NCBI GenBank assembly: GCA_021731965.1
Contig: JAKFWI010000025.1
Location: 1 to 33,240, forward strand
Source of the DNA: Hyphomonadaceae bacterium
Lineage (GTDB): Bacteria; Pseudomonadota; Alphaproteobacteria; Caulobacterales; Aquidulcibacteraceae
Length of the DNA stretch: 33,240 nucleotides
Reading direction: 5' to 3'
Both the position numbers and the translations under genes were made by a program. Shown piece after piece: positions 17,567-26,545 of this stretch. The stretch's first letter is position 1. Each line of letters starts with the position of its first letter. The notes under the pieces were generated by a model. The model made no database searches. It was not told where the DNA came from and was given only the letters and a program-made list of their open reading frames with translations.

Positions 17567-18187
17567 TCACACAAATCCCGCCGCTTTTAGCACCTGATAA
17601 GCGCGGATCACCTTATGCAGATGGGCCTCGGCGGTGCGATCCCCGCCATTGCTATCGGGGTGGTAGCGCTTGACGAGCTCCGCGTAACGGATCCGCACCG
17701 CGGACTTATCGGCACTATCCTCCAACCCGAAAATCTCAAAGGCCAGGGCCTGCACCCGGCCGATGCGCGGGCGGCGCGGCTCGAAATCGGGGCCGGCCTT
17801 GCCCCCGTGCAACACGCCGAAGCGATCGCGCACCTTGCCGGCCTGGAAGGCACGGAAGGCCGCCGCCTCGCGCGCGCCGCGCCCGGCCCGGAAAGCCCAG
17901 GTGGGCCGATGGCCAACCCACTCGCTCTGCTCGAAAGCGGCAAGCTCATCATCGTCCATGCCCTGAAAAAAATTCCAGCGATTATTATATTCGCTGGCGT
18001 GCTCTGGGCAAAACAACCAGAACTCCCCCATGCGATCGCGTGATTTGGGCGCACGGCATTCGCCCAGCCGCTCGCAGCCCGTATAGGCACAGGCGCTGGG
18101 CTCTGGCTGCTGGGCGCGCTTGCCCGAAGCGGGTTTCTTAACCCGGATATCCACGAATTTGGGGCGGTAGTTGAATGCTGCGGCCAT
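17567..18187 (-). CDS. J-domain (DnaJ-like) protein
   Basis: C-terminal J domain with HPD motif (RIRYAELVKRYHPDSNGGDRTAEAHLHKVIRAYQVLKAAGFV). Start set at MAAAFNYRPKF (18187); the 305-aa track ORF from 18484 runs antisense through bolA. Confidence 0.9.
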   Translation of the reverse strand: MAAAFNYRPKFVDIRVKKPASGKRAQQPEPSACAYTGCERLGECRAPKSRDRMGEFWLFCPEHASEYNNRWNFFQGMDDDELAAFEQSEWVGHRPTWAFRAGRGAREAAAFRAFQAGKVRDRFGVLHGGKAGPDFEPRRPRIGRVQALAFEIFGLEDSADKSAVRIRYAELVKRYHPDSNGGDRTAEAHLHKVIRAYQVLKAAGFV

Positions 18188-18199
18188 TTCACTACGAGT

Positions 18200-18511
18200 A
18201 TGGGGAAGTTTGTTGATGCGGACAAGCAAGTGATCGAACCGATTAAAATTCCTTCTCAGCGCGCCGATCGCATGCGCGCAGCGCTCGCGCTGCAGTTTGA
18301 CGATGCCATCATCCAGGTGCGTGATGACAGCATGCGCCATGCTGGCCATGCCGGCGCGCGGCCGGGGGGCGAAACACATTATCACGTGCAGGTGCAATGG
18401 GGCGGGTTTGCGGAGCTTGGCCGCTTGGCCCGCCACCGCCTGATCACCGATGCTCTGGCCGCAGAATTCGATACCGGCCTGCACGCGCTTACCATTGAGG
18501 CTAATCCATGA
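18200..18511 (+). CDS. BolA-family protein
   Basis: VRDDSMRHAGHAGARPGGETHYHVQVQWGGFAELGRLARHRLITDALAAEFDTGLHALTIEA; start uncertain (18200, GTG 18230 or 18272). Confidence 0.85.
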   Translation: MGKFVDADKQVIEPIKIPSQRADRMRAALALQFDDAIIQVRDDSMRHAGHAGARPGGETHYHVQVQWGGFAELGRLARHRLITDALAAEFDTGLHALTIEANP

Positions 18512-19251
18512 ACGATGCTCTGCGCCTAGACGGCGTCACCAAACGCTATGGCGACAAAATTGCCGTGGATGCGATCTCCTTCAGCGTGCAGCCTGGGGAA
18601 ATGTATGCGCTGCTTGGCCCCAACGGGGCGGGCAAAACCACCACGCTGCGCATGATTTGCGGCCTCTTGCGCCCCGATGCGGGGCAGATCAGGGCCTTTG
18701 GCGTGGATGTGATCAACGATCCCATGGCCGCCAAGCGCCTGATCGCTTGGGCCCCGGATGAGCCCCAGCTGTATGACCGCCTCAATCCGATGGAATATCT
18801 GGAGTTTGTGGCCGCGTTGTGGGATTGCGAGCCCAAAGCCGCCCGTGCTTTGGCGCAGGAGCTGCTGGAGCGCTTGGGCCTGTGGGAAAACCGCCAGCAA
18901 CGCTGCGAAAGTTTTTCGCGCGGGATGAAGCAAAAGACGGCTTTGGCCGGGGCCCTGATCCATGATCCCAAGCTTTTGCTATTGGATGAGCCCTTGACCG
19001 GCCTCGATGCTGCGGCGGCCCGCCTGGTCAAGGACATGCTGGCCGAGCGCCTACAGGCCGGCGGGGCTATCATCCTTACCACCCATATTCTCGATGTCGC
19101 GGAGCGCATGGCCGATCGGATCGGCATTATCCGCTCGGGCGCGCTGCGTGCCGAGGGCAATTTGGCGCAATTGCGGGCCGTTGCGGGGGAAAGCGGCAGC
19201 CTCGAAGACGTCTTCTTGCGCCTAGTGGCACCGGACGAGCCAACGCCATGA
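18508..19251 (+). CDS. ABC transporter ATP-binding protein
   Basis: Walker A LLGPNGAGKTTTLRMICGLL, signature-like SFSRGMKQKTALAGALIHDPKLLLLDEPLTGLD; ATGA overlap with bolA stop. Confidence 0.95.
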   Translation: MNDALRLDGVTKRYGDKIAVDAISFSVQPGEMYALLGPNGAGKTTTLRMICGLLRPDAGQIRAFGVDVINDPMAAKRLIAWAPDEPQLYDRLNPMEYLEFVAALWDCEPKAARALAQELLERLGLWENRQQRCESFSRGMKQKTALAGALIHDPKLLLLDEPLTGLDAAAARLVKDMLAERLQAGGAIILTTHILDVAERMADRIGIIRSGALRAEGNLAQLRAVAGESGSLEDVFLRLVAPDEPTP

Positions 19252-20894
19252 ACGCGCGTCATCTTTGGCTTTTTGCGCGCCACGAAGCGCGCCTTGCGCT
19301 GCGCTCCATGCTGGGGCGGGTCAATAAGCCGCTCGCACGCTTCGTTCTGCTGGCTTTTTTGGGCCTGCTGGCTATAGGGCTGTCCTTGCTGGCGGCCTTT
19401 GGGCTGAAAGCCATCAATGGGTCGCTATCGCCGGTGGTGTTGGCTGGGATATCGGCCGGGCTGATCCTGCTCTCCACCTTGATGTTGGCGCAGGCATTGC
19501 TGAACGCGGTTGAATCCGTTTTCGTGCGCGCCGATCTCGATTTCCTCATGGGTGCACCCATTTCGCCCGCCATTGTCTTGGGCGTGCGCATGCTGGTGCT
19601 GGCGCTGAATACATCGCTGTTTTGGCTGATCATTGCCACCGGGGCGGGCATCGGGGCTGGCGTGCTGGGCGATTGGCGGTGGCTGGGCCTGCCCTTTGCT
19701 GTGTTGGGCCTGGGCATGGCCATGGTGGGCCTGGCTTTGCCGATCGCCGATGTGTTGTTTCGTGTGTTTGGGGCGCGGCGCGTGCGCCCCATCGCCCAAG
19801 GCATTTCGGGCGTCATTGGCGTCTCGATCGGGCTTGGCTTTCAGTTTTGGAACATTTCCCGCATCGGCGCGGACCGCAGCGCAGACATTCTGCAGGTGTT
19901 CAAAACCGTGGGCCGGGTGGCACCGCCCATTGACAGCTGGGTGTGGATCCCCGCCCGGGCCTTCAGTGCCGATTGGAAAGCGCTGAGCCTGTGGCTGCTG
20001 GTGACGAGCTTTTTGTTCGTCTGGCAGGTGCTGCGTTTCAGCCGGCGCTTTCTGGCCCGCGTGGCCGCGGCGGCGGGACAAAGCAGCGGGCGCAAGGGGC
20101 CGATCAAACCAGCGGGGCCCTTCCGCAGCGGGCGTGCCGCGCTGATCGCCAAGGAGCTGCGCTTGCTCGTGCGCAATCCCATCGCGGTGCCGTCTTTGTT
20201 GTTACCCTTTTTGTCTTTGGCACCGTTGACCATCCCCTTGCTCGGTTTGGTGCGCGGGCAAGGCACATTGCCAGTGGCCTTGACCTCCTTGGCGGCCAGC
20301 CTGATCGCCTGGATCGCCTTATCCACCTCGCGGGCCATGGTGGGTTTGACCCTCTTGGTCGAGGAGGCCCCTGATTTGGCGCTGGCCGCGCCTGCAGCAA
20401 ACCGCGGTTTGCAGCGCGCCAAGCTGATCGCGGCGCTTACGCCGGCGGTGGGCCTGGCCAGCCTGGTGATCATGCCCTTGGCCTTTTTCGCGCTGCAAGC
20501 GGGGTTGGCCAGTTTGCTGGGCATGCTGGGGGCCAGTTTGTGTACCGGCCTGGTCGCGATCCGCCATGGCCGGCCGCGCACCAAGAAGGAGCTGCGCCCA
20601 GGCCGCACCATGCCGCGCATGCCCTTGGGAATTACAGTTGGCGGCGGCTTGGCGACCAGTGGCTTCCTGGTGGCGGTTGGGCTGGGCTCCAATAGCCTGT
20701 GGCCGGTGGCGGTCATTCCCGCGCTGATCGGGGTGGGGCTGACTTTGGTCTTGCTCGATGAGCCGGTGCAGATCGAGCCGGAAATCCTGGCCACGCCCAA
20801 ACCGCGCTTTGGCAAGGCAAAAGCCGCGCTCAGCGCTGTTTTTGCGCGCGTGGGCCAAAGAATAGCCAAGCCAAAAACCCCAGAAAAGGGATGA
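19248..20894 (+). CDS. ABC transporter permease (ABC-2-type exporter-like)
   Basis: 548 aa polytopic membrane protein, ATGA-coupled to the ATPase gene. Confidence 0.85.
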   Translation: MNARHLWLFARHEARLALRSMLGRVNKPLARFVLLAFLGLLAIGLSLLAAFGLKAINGSLSPVVLAGISAGLILLSTLMLAQALLNAVESVFVRADLDFLMGAPISPAIVLGVRMLVLALNTSLFWLIIATGAGIGAGVLGDWRWLGLPFAVLGLGMAMVGLALPIADVLFRVFGARRVRPIAQGISGVIGVSIGLGFQFWNISRIGADRSADILQVFKTVGRVAPPIDSWVWIPARAFSADWKALSLWLLVTSFLFVWQVLRFSRRFLARVAAAAGQSSGRKGPIKPAGPFRSGRAALIAKELRLLVRNPIAVPSLLLPFLSLAPLTIPLLGLVRGQGTLPVALTSLAASLIAWIALSTSRAMVGLTLLVEEAPDLALAAPAANRGLQRAKLIAALTPAVGLASLVIMPLAFFALQAGLASLLGMLGASLCTGLVAIRHGRPRTKKELRPGRTMPRMPLGITVGGGLATSGFLVAVGLGSNSLWPVAVIPALIGVGLTLVLLDEPVQIEPEILATPKPRFGKAKAALSAVFARVGQRIAKPKTPEKG

Positions 20895-21033
20895 ACAGCA
20901 CCACCACAATCCATACGGCTTTGGAAAAGGGGCGCGTGCGCTCACTCTGCGCGACGTGAAATACCGCCCACAGCGCCAAAACCAAGGATAGGAGAAAGCC
21001 CAGCCCGAATTGCTCCCAGCTCTGCCCAAACAC
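20830..21033 (-). CDS. Small PLDc_N-domain membrane protein
   Basis: 67 aa: two TM segments ending WIVVVLFIPFLGFLAWLFFGPRAQK, typical of PLDc_N proteins. Apparent GTG start; overlaps the ABC permease 3' end by 65 nt on the opposite strand. Confidence 0.75.
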   Translation of the reverse strand: MFGQSWEQFGLGFLLSLVLALWAVFHVAQSERTRPFSKAVWIVVVLFIPFLGFLAWLFFGPRAQKQR

Positions 21034-21061
21034 CGTCTACGCTCCCTTGCAATGATAAGAC

Positions 21062-21913
21062 TTAGGCATGGCTGGTCTCTTCGTTCTCGCTGATAGCAGG
21101 CAAGATCAGCCAAGCCGGCGGATCAAGCGTGCAGAGTAAGCCGCCCGCCAGCAATGGCTCCTGCGCGGTCAGCGCCCTGTCCAGCCGCAGCAAGCCCAGG
21201 GCCGCGCAATGCCCCACCGCGCGGATGCTGCCCAATTCAGCGCTGCCGGCGGTGATCAGCGCCCCGGCCTCGGGCACGCTTTCGGCAAAGCGCAGTCTGC
21301 AGAATTTTTTGCGCGTGGTTGCGCGCCGCTTCATCCGGCTGACATTCTCCTGGCCGGGAAAGCAGCCTTTCTTGAAGCTCACCCCATTGAGCTCTTCCAG
21401 CAGCCCCTCGAGCGCAAACACTTCTTCCGGGCCGGCATCTTGCGCAAGATCGGGCACGCCTGCCGCCACCCGGGCGCGCAGCAGCGCCTCCTCGGGGTAA
21501 AGCGCGGGCGCATTGCTCCGGGGCACAATGGCGCGTTGGCCCCATTCGGGCTGGCGGGGATCAGGCCCGGCCCATAGCGCGCCTGCTGGGGGCACCCCCT
21601 CATAGGTGGCGACGGCCAAATCCGGGCAGGCCTCGATATCCACTGCCGCGCGCAAGCGAAAGCGCCTGAGCCGCTGCTGCAAGTCCTCCAGGCGTGTTTC
21701 ATCGCAATCCAGCAGCATGCCTTCACCGGTGCGCCAGATGAAAAAATCGGCGCTGATCTTGCCCTGGGGTGAGAGTAGGGCCCCATAAGCCAGCGTGCCG
21801 ATCTCTAGGCCGCTGAGGCTTTGCGTGACCAGCTTTTCGAGAAAATCCAGGCTATCTGGCCCGCTAACGCGCAGGCAAAAGCGGCGGGCCAGCGGGCCGA
21901 AGGCAGTGTGCAT
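21062..21913 (-). CDS. YgfZ/GcvT-like (CAF17/IBA57-type) Fe-S/folate protein
   Basis: Signature KKGCFPGQENVSRMKRRATTRKK; N-terminal RFCLRVSGPDSLDFLEKLVTQSL. Start at MHTAFGPLARR (21913). Confidence 0.9.
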   Translation of the reverse strand: MHTAFGPLARRFCLRVSGPDSLDFLEKLVTQSLSGLEIGTLAYGALLSPQGKISADFFIWRTGEGMLLDCDETRLEDLQQRLRRFRLRAAVDIEACPDLAVATYEGVPPAGALWAGPDPRQPEWGQRAIVPRSNAPALYPEEALLRARVAAGVPDLAQDAGPEEVFALEGLLEELNGVSFKKGCFPGQENVSRMKRRATTRKKFCRLRFAESVPEAGALITAGSAELGSIRAVGHCAALGLLRLDRALTAQEPLLAGGLLCTLDPPAWLILPAISENEETSHA

Positions 21914-21964
21914 GTGCGCAATTTGGCCCTTGCCCGCCACTTGGCAAGCCCAAAATGGCCGGCC

Positions 21965-22933
21965 ATGACTGCGCCCATGAAGCGGCTGTTGTTTATCACC
22001 TCTGGCCCGATCGGTGATTGCGTGCTGTCCACCGGGGCGCTGGAATTGGCCCGGGCGCGGCTGAGCGGGGATCCGGCCGTGACCATTGCTTGCGGGCCCA
22101 ATGCGGCGGAAATGTTCCGGGCGGTGCCGGGGCTGACGAGGGTATTGCCCATCCAGAAACTGCCCTTGGCCGGGCATTGGCTGAAATTATGGGGCCGGCT
22201 GGGGGGTGAAATCTTTGATCTGGCGGTGGATCTGCGCGGGTCTGGCCTTACCTACGCCTTGGCGTGCCGGCGGCGGGTGGTAAGGCGGGTCCGCGGTGAG
22301 GGCCATCAATGCGAGCGTGTCGGGGCCTTGTTTGGCCAGCCCCAGGGCTTGGCACCGCGTCTGTTTCTGGACGAGGCGGCGCACGGCGCGGCGCACGCGG
22401 CCTATACGGGGCGGGGCTTTGTGGCGCTTGGCCCCGGCGCGAAATTTCCCGGTAAGCGCTGGCCCGCCGATCGCTTTTCCGATATCGCACGACGCCTGAC
22501 CGCGCCGGGCGCTGCCTTGGCGGGCGCGCCCATTTTGGTGCTTGGCAGCGCTGCGGAAACCGCTTTGGCCCAAAGAATAGCGGCCGCGTGCGGGGGCCAG
22601 GCCCTGGCCGGGGAGTTGGATTTGCTGGCCAGCGCGGCCTTGCTGGCGCGGGCTGGGGTGTTTATCGGCAATGATTCTGGCCTCATGCATTTGGCAGCGG
22701 CGGCGGGCGCGCCCACTCTGGGCTTGTTTGGCCCCTCTGATGAAGCCCGTTACGCGCCGTTTGGGGCGAAGGGCTTGGCGGTGCGCGGGTCGCGGACCTA
22801 TGCCACGCTGCGTCAAGCGGGCTGGTCCGAGGCGCATCCCGATTCGCTGCTCCAGGATCTGACCATCGAACGCGCTTTGGCGGGCGTACATACATTGTTG
22901 CAGAGGCAGATTGGTGATGAGCGCGCGATTTGA
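21965..22933 (+). CDS. Glycosyltransferase family 9 (heptosyltransferase-like)
   Basis: MKRLLFITSGPIGDCVLSTGALELARARL, ALGPGAKFPGKRWPADRFSDIARRL, GVFIGNDSGLMHLAAAAGAPTLGLFGPSD. Alternative start 21977. Confidence 0.9.
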   Translation: MTAPMKRLLFITSGPIGDCVLSTGALELARARLSGDPAVTIACGPNAAEMFRAVPGLTRVLPIQKLPLAGHWLKLWGRLGGEIFDLAVDLRGSGLTYALACRRRVVRRVRGEGHQCERVGALFGQPQGLAPRLFLDEAAHGAAHAAYTGRGFVALGPGAKFPGKRWPADRFSDIARRLTAPGAALAGAPILVLGSAAETALAQRIAAACGGQALAGELDLLASAALLARAGVFIGNDSGLMHLAAAAGAPTLGLFGPSDEARYAPFGAKGLAVRGSRTYATLRQAGWSEAHPDSLLQDLTIERALAGVHTLLQRQIGDERAI

Positions 22934-24254
22934 GCTGATGCTACACGGCGGGCAGGTGTTTACACCCAATGGCCTGGAGGCGGTCGATATCGGGGTGCAT
23001 GGGGGGCGGATCACCGCGATCGGCAAGCTCGATCCCAACCACGCCGCCGAGGCGATCCCCGTGAAGGGCCTCACCGTGTTGCCGGGCGTGATCGACACGC
23101 AGGTGCATTTTCGTGAGCCGGGCCTTGAGCACAAAGAGGATTTGGAGAGCGGCTCGCGCGCGGCGGCGCTCGGTGGAGTCACCGCTTTTTTTGAAATGCC
23201 CAATACCAAGCCGCCCACCGTTTCCGAGGCGGCTTTGGCCGATAAGCTGGCGCGCGCCGCAGGCCGCTGCCACGTGGATTACGCCTTTTATGTCGGTGCT
23301 ACGCAGGAGAATGCCGCGCAGCTAAGCGCGTTGGAGCGCCTGCCTGGGTGCTGCGGGGTAAAGACCTTTATGGGCTCCTCGACCGGCTCTTTGTTGGTAG
23401 GCGATGATGCCGGTTTGGAGGCCGTGCTGCGGGCCATGCAGCGGCGCGGGGCCTTCCATGCGGAAGACGAGGCCCGCCTGCAGGCCCGTTTGGGGCTCGC
23501 CAAGGCTGGCGATCCCAGCAGCCATCCGCTGGTGCGCGATGATGAGGCCGCTTTGCTGGCGGTGCAGCGCTTGGTGGCCATGGCCCGCAGGCTCGGCAAG
23601 CGGGTGCATGTGCTGCACGTCTCTTCGGCCAAGGAAATGGCCTTCCTGGCCGGTGCCAAGGATGTGGCCACGGTAGAGACCACGCCGCAATTTCTCAGCT
23701 TTCAAGGCCCGGAGGTTTATGAGCGGCTTGGCAGCTTGGCGCAGATGAACCCGCCAATCCGTTATGCCCCTGATCGTGCCGCGCTGTGGAAACTGGGCAT
23801 CGCCCAAGGCGTTGTGGATGTGATCGCCACCGATCACGCGCCCCACACTTTTGCGGAAAAAGCCCAAGCCTATCCCGCCTCGCCCTCTGGCATGCCGGGC
23901 GTGCAGACGCTCGTGCCGGTGATGATGACGCATGTTGTCGAAGGCCGGCTTAGCCTCGCGCGCTTTGTCGATCTGACCAGCGCCGGCCCCGCGCGCATAT
24001 TTGGCATTCAGGGCAAGGGCCGCATCGCCCTTGGCTATGACGCCGATTTCACCGTGATGGACATGGCGCGCGCGCGTGTCATCGCCAATGCCGATCAGGC
24101 CAGCCGGGTGGGCTGGACCCCCTTCGATGGCTGGCGGGCCAAGGCCTGGCCGATTATGACCATCGTGCGCGCCTCCTTGGTGATGCGCGAGGGAGAGATA
24201 CTGGCCGCCAGCCGGGGCGCGCCTCTGCGCTTTTTGGAATGCATGGTGCCATAA
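22917..24254 (+). CDS. pyrC: Dihydroorotase
   Basis: LPGVIDTQVHFREPGLEHKEDLESGSRAAALGGVTAFFEMPNTKPPT, VHVLHVSSAKEMAFL, DVIATDHAPHTFAEK. Start chosen at ATG 22917 (TTG 22911 / GTG 22914 possible). Confidence 0.92.
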   Translation: MSARFELMLHGGQVFTPNGLEAVDIGVHGGRITAIGKLDPNHAAEAIPVKGLTVLPGVIDTQVHFREPGLEHKEDLESGSRAAALGGVTAFFEMPNTKPPTVSEAALADKLARAAGRCHVDYAFYVGATQENAAQLSALERLPGCCGVKTFMGSSTGSLLVGDDAGLEAVLRAMQRRGAFHAEDEARLQARLGLAKAGDPSSHPLVRDDEAALLAVQRLVAMARRLGKRVHVLHVSSAKEMAFLAGAKDVATVETTPQFLSFQGPEVYERLGSLAQMNPPIRYAPDRAALWKLGIAQGVVDVIATDHAPHTFAEKAQAYPASPSGMPGVQTLVPVMMTHVVEGRLSLARFVDLTSAGPARIFGIQGKGRIALGYDADFTVMDMARARVIANADQASRVGWTPFDGWRAKAWPIMTIVRASLVMREGEILAASRGAPLRFLECMVP

Positions 24255-24326
24255 GGCGATTGTGGGGAAGGAAGTTCGCCTTTGTGCCGTTGTCGCCCTG
24301 CGAGGACAGCACAAAGGAAATTCTCC

Positions 24327-25160
24327 ATGAAACGGAAGTTGGAAGTTTTGCTCGCGGCCGCGGTGCTGGCCGCCACCTTTGCCCCGATCGCCGATGCCTC
24401 CGCCCGGGAGCGGCGCTCGGCCGGATCGGTTACCACCCAGCGCGGGACCTATCAGGGCCAAGCGGTGCGCACCCGCCAGCCAGGCCAGGTGAGCCGTGAT
24501 GCCACGGTCACGGGGCCCAAAGGTGCCCAGCAATCGGTGAGCCAACGCCGCCAGCGTGATGCCGCGGCCGGTACCGCCAGCGCGGATCGCACCCGCACCT
24601 TCTCCGATGGCAGCTCGCGCAATGTGAATAACCAGGTGCAGCAAACCGGCGAAGGGGCCTATGCCGCCCAGCGCACCGTCACCGGCCGCAACGGCGAAAC
24701 CCGCACCCAAACGGGCCAATTCGCCACCACGCCCACAGAAAATGGTCGCAGCACCACAGGCCAAATCCAAACCCAAAACGGCCAAAGCGTTGATTACAAT
24801 CGCGATGTCAGCCGCTCGGAAAACGGCCGCGCCGTGAGCAGCAGCGCCACCTTCGCCGATGGCACCAGCGCGTCACGCGAAAGCCAAACAGCCTGCGCGC
24901 AAGGCGCCGGCTGCACGACCAGCGCCACATTGACGGATCGCCAAGGCCGGCAAACCAGCAGCACGCAGAACGTGCAGCGCACCGATACGGGGGCGGTTTT
25001 GGCCCGCGACACCACCTTCCCGGATGGCAGCACGCGCAGCGTCGATACCGCCACGACCCGCAATGGGGATGGCTCGGCTTCGGCGACCCGCACGGTCACC
25101 GGGCGCGATGGGCAAACCCGCACGCAATCAGCGGAAGGCTCGACTTCCGTCACGCCGTAA
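24327..25160 (+). CDS. Secreted protein built from degenerate T-x-x-DG/GxxR-type repeats, unknown function
   Basis: Signal peptide MKRKLEVLLAAAVLAATFAPIADASA, RBS-like AAAGGAAA; repeated units TFSDGSSRNV/TFADGTSASR/TFPDGSTRSV and TVTGPKGAQQS/TVTGRNGETRTQ/TLTDRQGRQTSS/TVTGRDGQTRTQ. Confidence 0.8.
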   Translation: MKRKLEVLLAAAVLAATFAPIADASARERRSAGSVTTQRGTYQGQAVRTRQPGQVSRDATVTGPKGAQQSVSQRRQRDAAAGTASADRTRTFSDGSSRNVNNQVQQTGEGAYAAQRTVTGRNGETRTQTGQFATTPTENGRSTTGQIQTQNGQSVDYNRDVSRSENGRAVSSSATFADGTSASRESQTACAQGAGCTTSATLTDRQGRQTSSTQNVQRTDTGAVLARDTTFPDGSTRSVDTATTRNGDGSASATRTVTGRDGQTRTQSAEGSTSVTP

Positions 25161-25360
25161 CCGCTCGATTGATTTGACTTCCCCTTCGACTGGCGCCTCC
25201 CCCCGCACCGTTCGTCGAAGACAAGGACGGAGCGCGAGCTGCGCGGCGCAAGCCGGGCGGCTCGTGTTTCGTTTTGCTGCGGCGGGTCTTCGATGGGGAC
25301 TTGCACACGCGCCAGCGCTGTGGATCATGCGCTTTGGACCGCTGCGACTTGGGGGCGAAC

Positions 25361-26545
25361 ATGCTGAAAATCCTGATTTGGTTGGTTGGGGCGGTGCTTG
25401 CTCTGGTGGCGGGGGGGCTGGCTTGGCTGGGATTTGCGCCAGAACCCACGCCGGTTCCTGCCCCTGAGGCGCAGGTGGCCAGGGGTTTGCAGATCCTGGC
25501 GGATCCCCGCTGGGCCGCCCCGCAGGGATGGGCCTGGGCGAAGTACACGCTACCGGACGGTAGCAATTTGCGCTATGGCATGGCCGCTCCTGTGGCATTG
25601 CCCCCTGTGACAGCCCTTCCGCTTCCGCCACGCTCGAGCGCGCGTCCGGTGCCTGCATTGCCGCCACCGCCGCAACCGGTGTTTGTGTTCGTGCCTGGCT
25701 TTACGGGGCTGATCGAGCAGCATTTCGAGCTGTTCAATCGCCTGACCAAGCAAGGCGTGCGCGTCTATGCGGTGGAATTGCGCGGCCAGGGTGGCTCCAG
25801 CCGGCCCTTGCCGGGGCCCGATGGCCAGCAGAAATCCTATCTCGGCGATTTCAAAGTCTACGCCGATGATCTCGCGGCGTTTATCAGCCAAGTCGTGCGG
25901 CCAGCCGCGGGTGATAATGTGGTGGTGCTTGGCGGCTTGTCCTTGGGTGGCCATGCCGTGCTGCGCACGGCGGTGGAAACTCCGGACGTGGCGGATGCTT
26001 ATGCGCCGATCTCACCGGCCATCGGCATATTCACCAAGCCCTTGTCCGAGCCGCAGGCCTTGTTGCTGACCTCCACGCTCACCAATCTGGGTGCGGGCAG
26101 CCATTATGCTGTGGGCAGCGGCCCGCGCAGCTGGCCGCCCGAGCGGCTGGACGGGATCGGTTCGTGCGGGGCCGATCCGGCCCGTGCCGCGGCGCTCAAC
26201 GCCTGGTATGTCACCAGCCCCGACGTGCTGGTTGGCGGCGCGACCAATGCCTGGCTGGCGGCGTTTATCCGCTCCGGAGCGCTGCTGCAGGACAAAGCCC
26301 AGCTGGCCAAGGTGACGCGGCCAGTTCTGATGATCATTCCGCAGCGCGATACGGTGGTGAAATCAGGAGTCAGTGCGCAATCTTGCGCCAGTATTACGGG
26401 ATGCACCTCCGTGATGATCGAAAGGGCGCATCATTGCCCCTTCCAGGATTCCGACGCGGAATTTGACGAGGCCTATGGCGAGTTGATGGGGTTCATCCAG
26501 GCACGGGTCGCGGCAGCGACACCCGCGCCTGTGCCCATGCCATGA
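25361..26545 (+). CDS. Membrane-anchored alpha/beta hydrolase (lysophospholipase-like)
   Basis: N-terminal TM MLKILIWLVGAVLALVAGGLAWLGF; FVFVPGFTGLIEQHFELFNRLTKQGVRVYAVELRGQGGSSRP; nucleophile GGLSLGGHAV; C-terminal IPQRDTVV and ERAHHCPFQD. Pro-rich segment after the anchor. Confidence 0.87.
   Translation: MLKILIWLVGAVLALVAGGLAWLGFAPEPTPVPAPEAQVARGLQILADPRWAAPQGWAWAKYTLPDGSNLRYGMAAPVALPPVTALPLPPRSSARPVPALPPPPQPVFVFVPGFTGLIEQHFELFNRLTKQGVRVYAVELRGQGGSSRPLPGPDGQQKSYLGDFKVYADDLAAFISQVVRPAAGDNVVVLGGLSLGGHAVLRTAVETPDVADAYAPISPAIGIFTKPLSEPQALLLTSTLTNLGAGSHYAVGSGPRSWPPERLDGIGSCGADPARAAALNAWYVTSPDVLVGGATNAWLAAFIRSGALLQDKAQLAKVTRPVLMIIPQRDTVVKSGVSAQSCASITGCTSVMIERAHHCPFQDSDAEFDEAYGELMGFIQARVAAATPAPVPMP

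Noticed and set aside
18188-18484. N-terminal ~99-residue extension of the J-domain ORF
   Set aside because: Runs antisense through bolA and has shadow-like composition; a good start exists at 18187.
21300-21316. AGAATTTTTTGCGCG resembling the internal AGAATTTTTTGC of the MITE-like element
   Set aside because: Lies in the YgfZ coding sequence (encodes KKF) with no flanking similarity; coincidence.
23322-24785. 487-aa reverse ORF
   Set aside because: Antisense to dihydroorotase and the repeat protein; shadow ORF typical of GC-rich DNA.
25178-25233. CTTCGAC/GTCGAAG inverted repeat downstream of the repeat protein
   Set aside because: Only 7-bp arms with a long loop and no T-tract; too weak to call a terminator.
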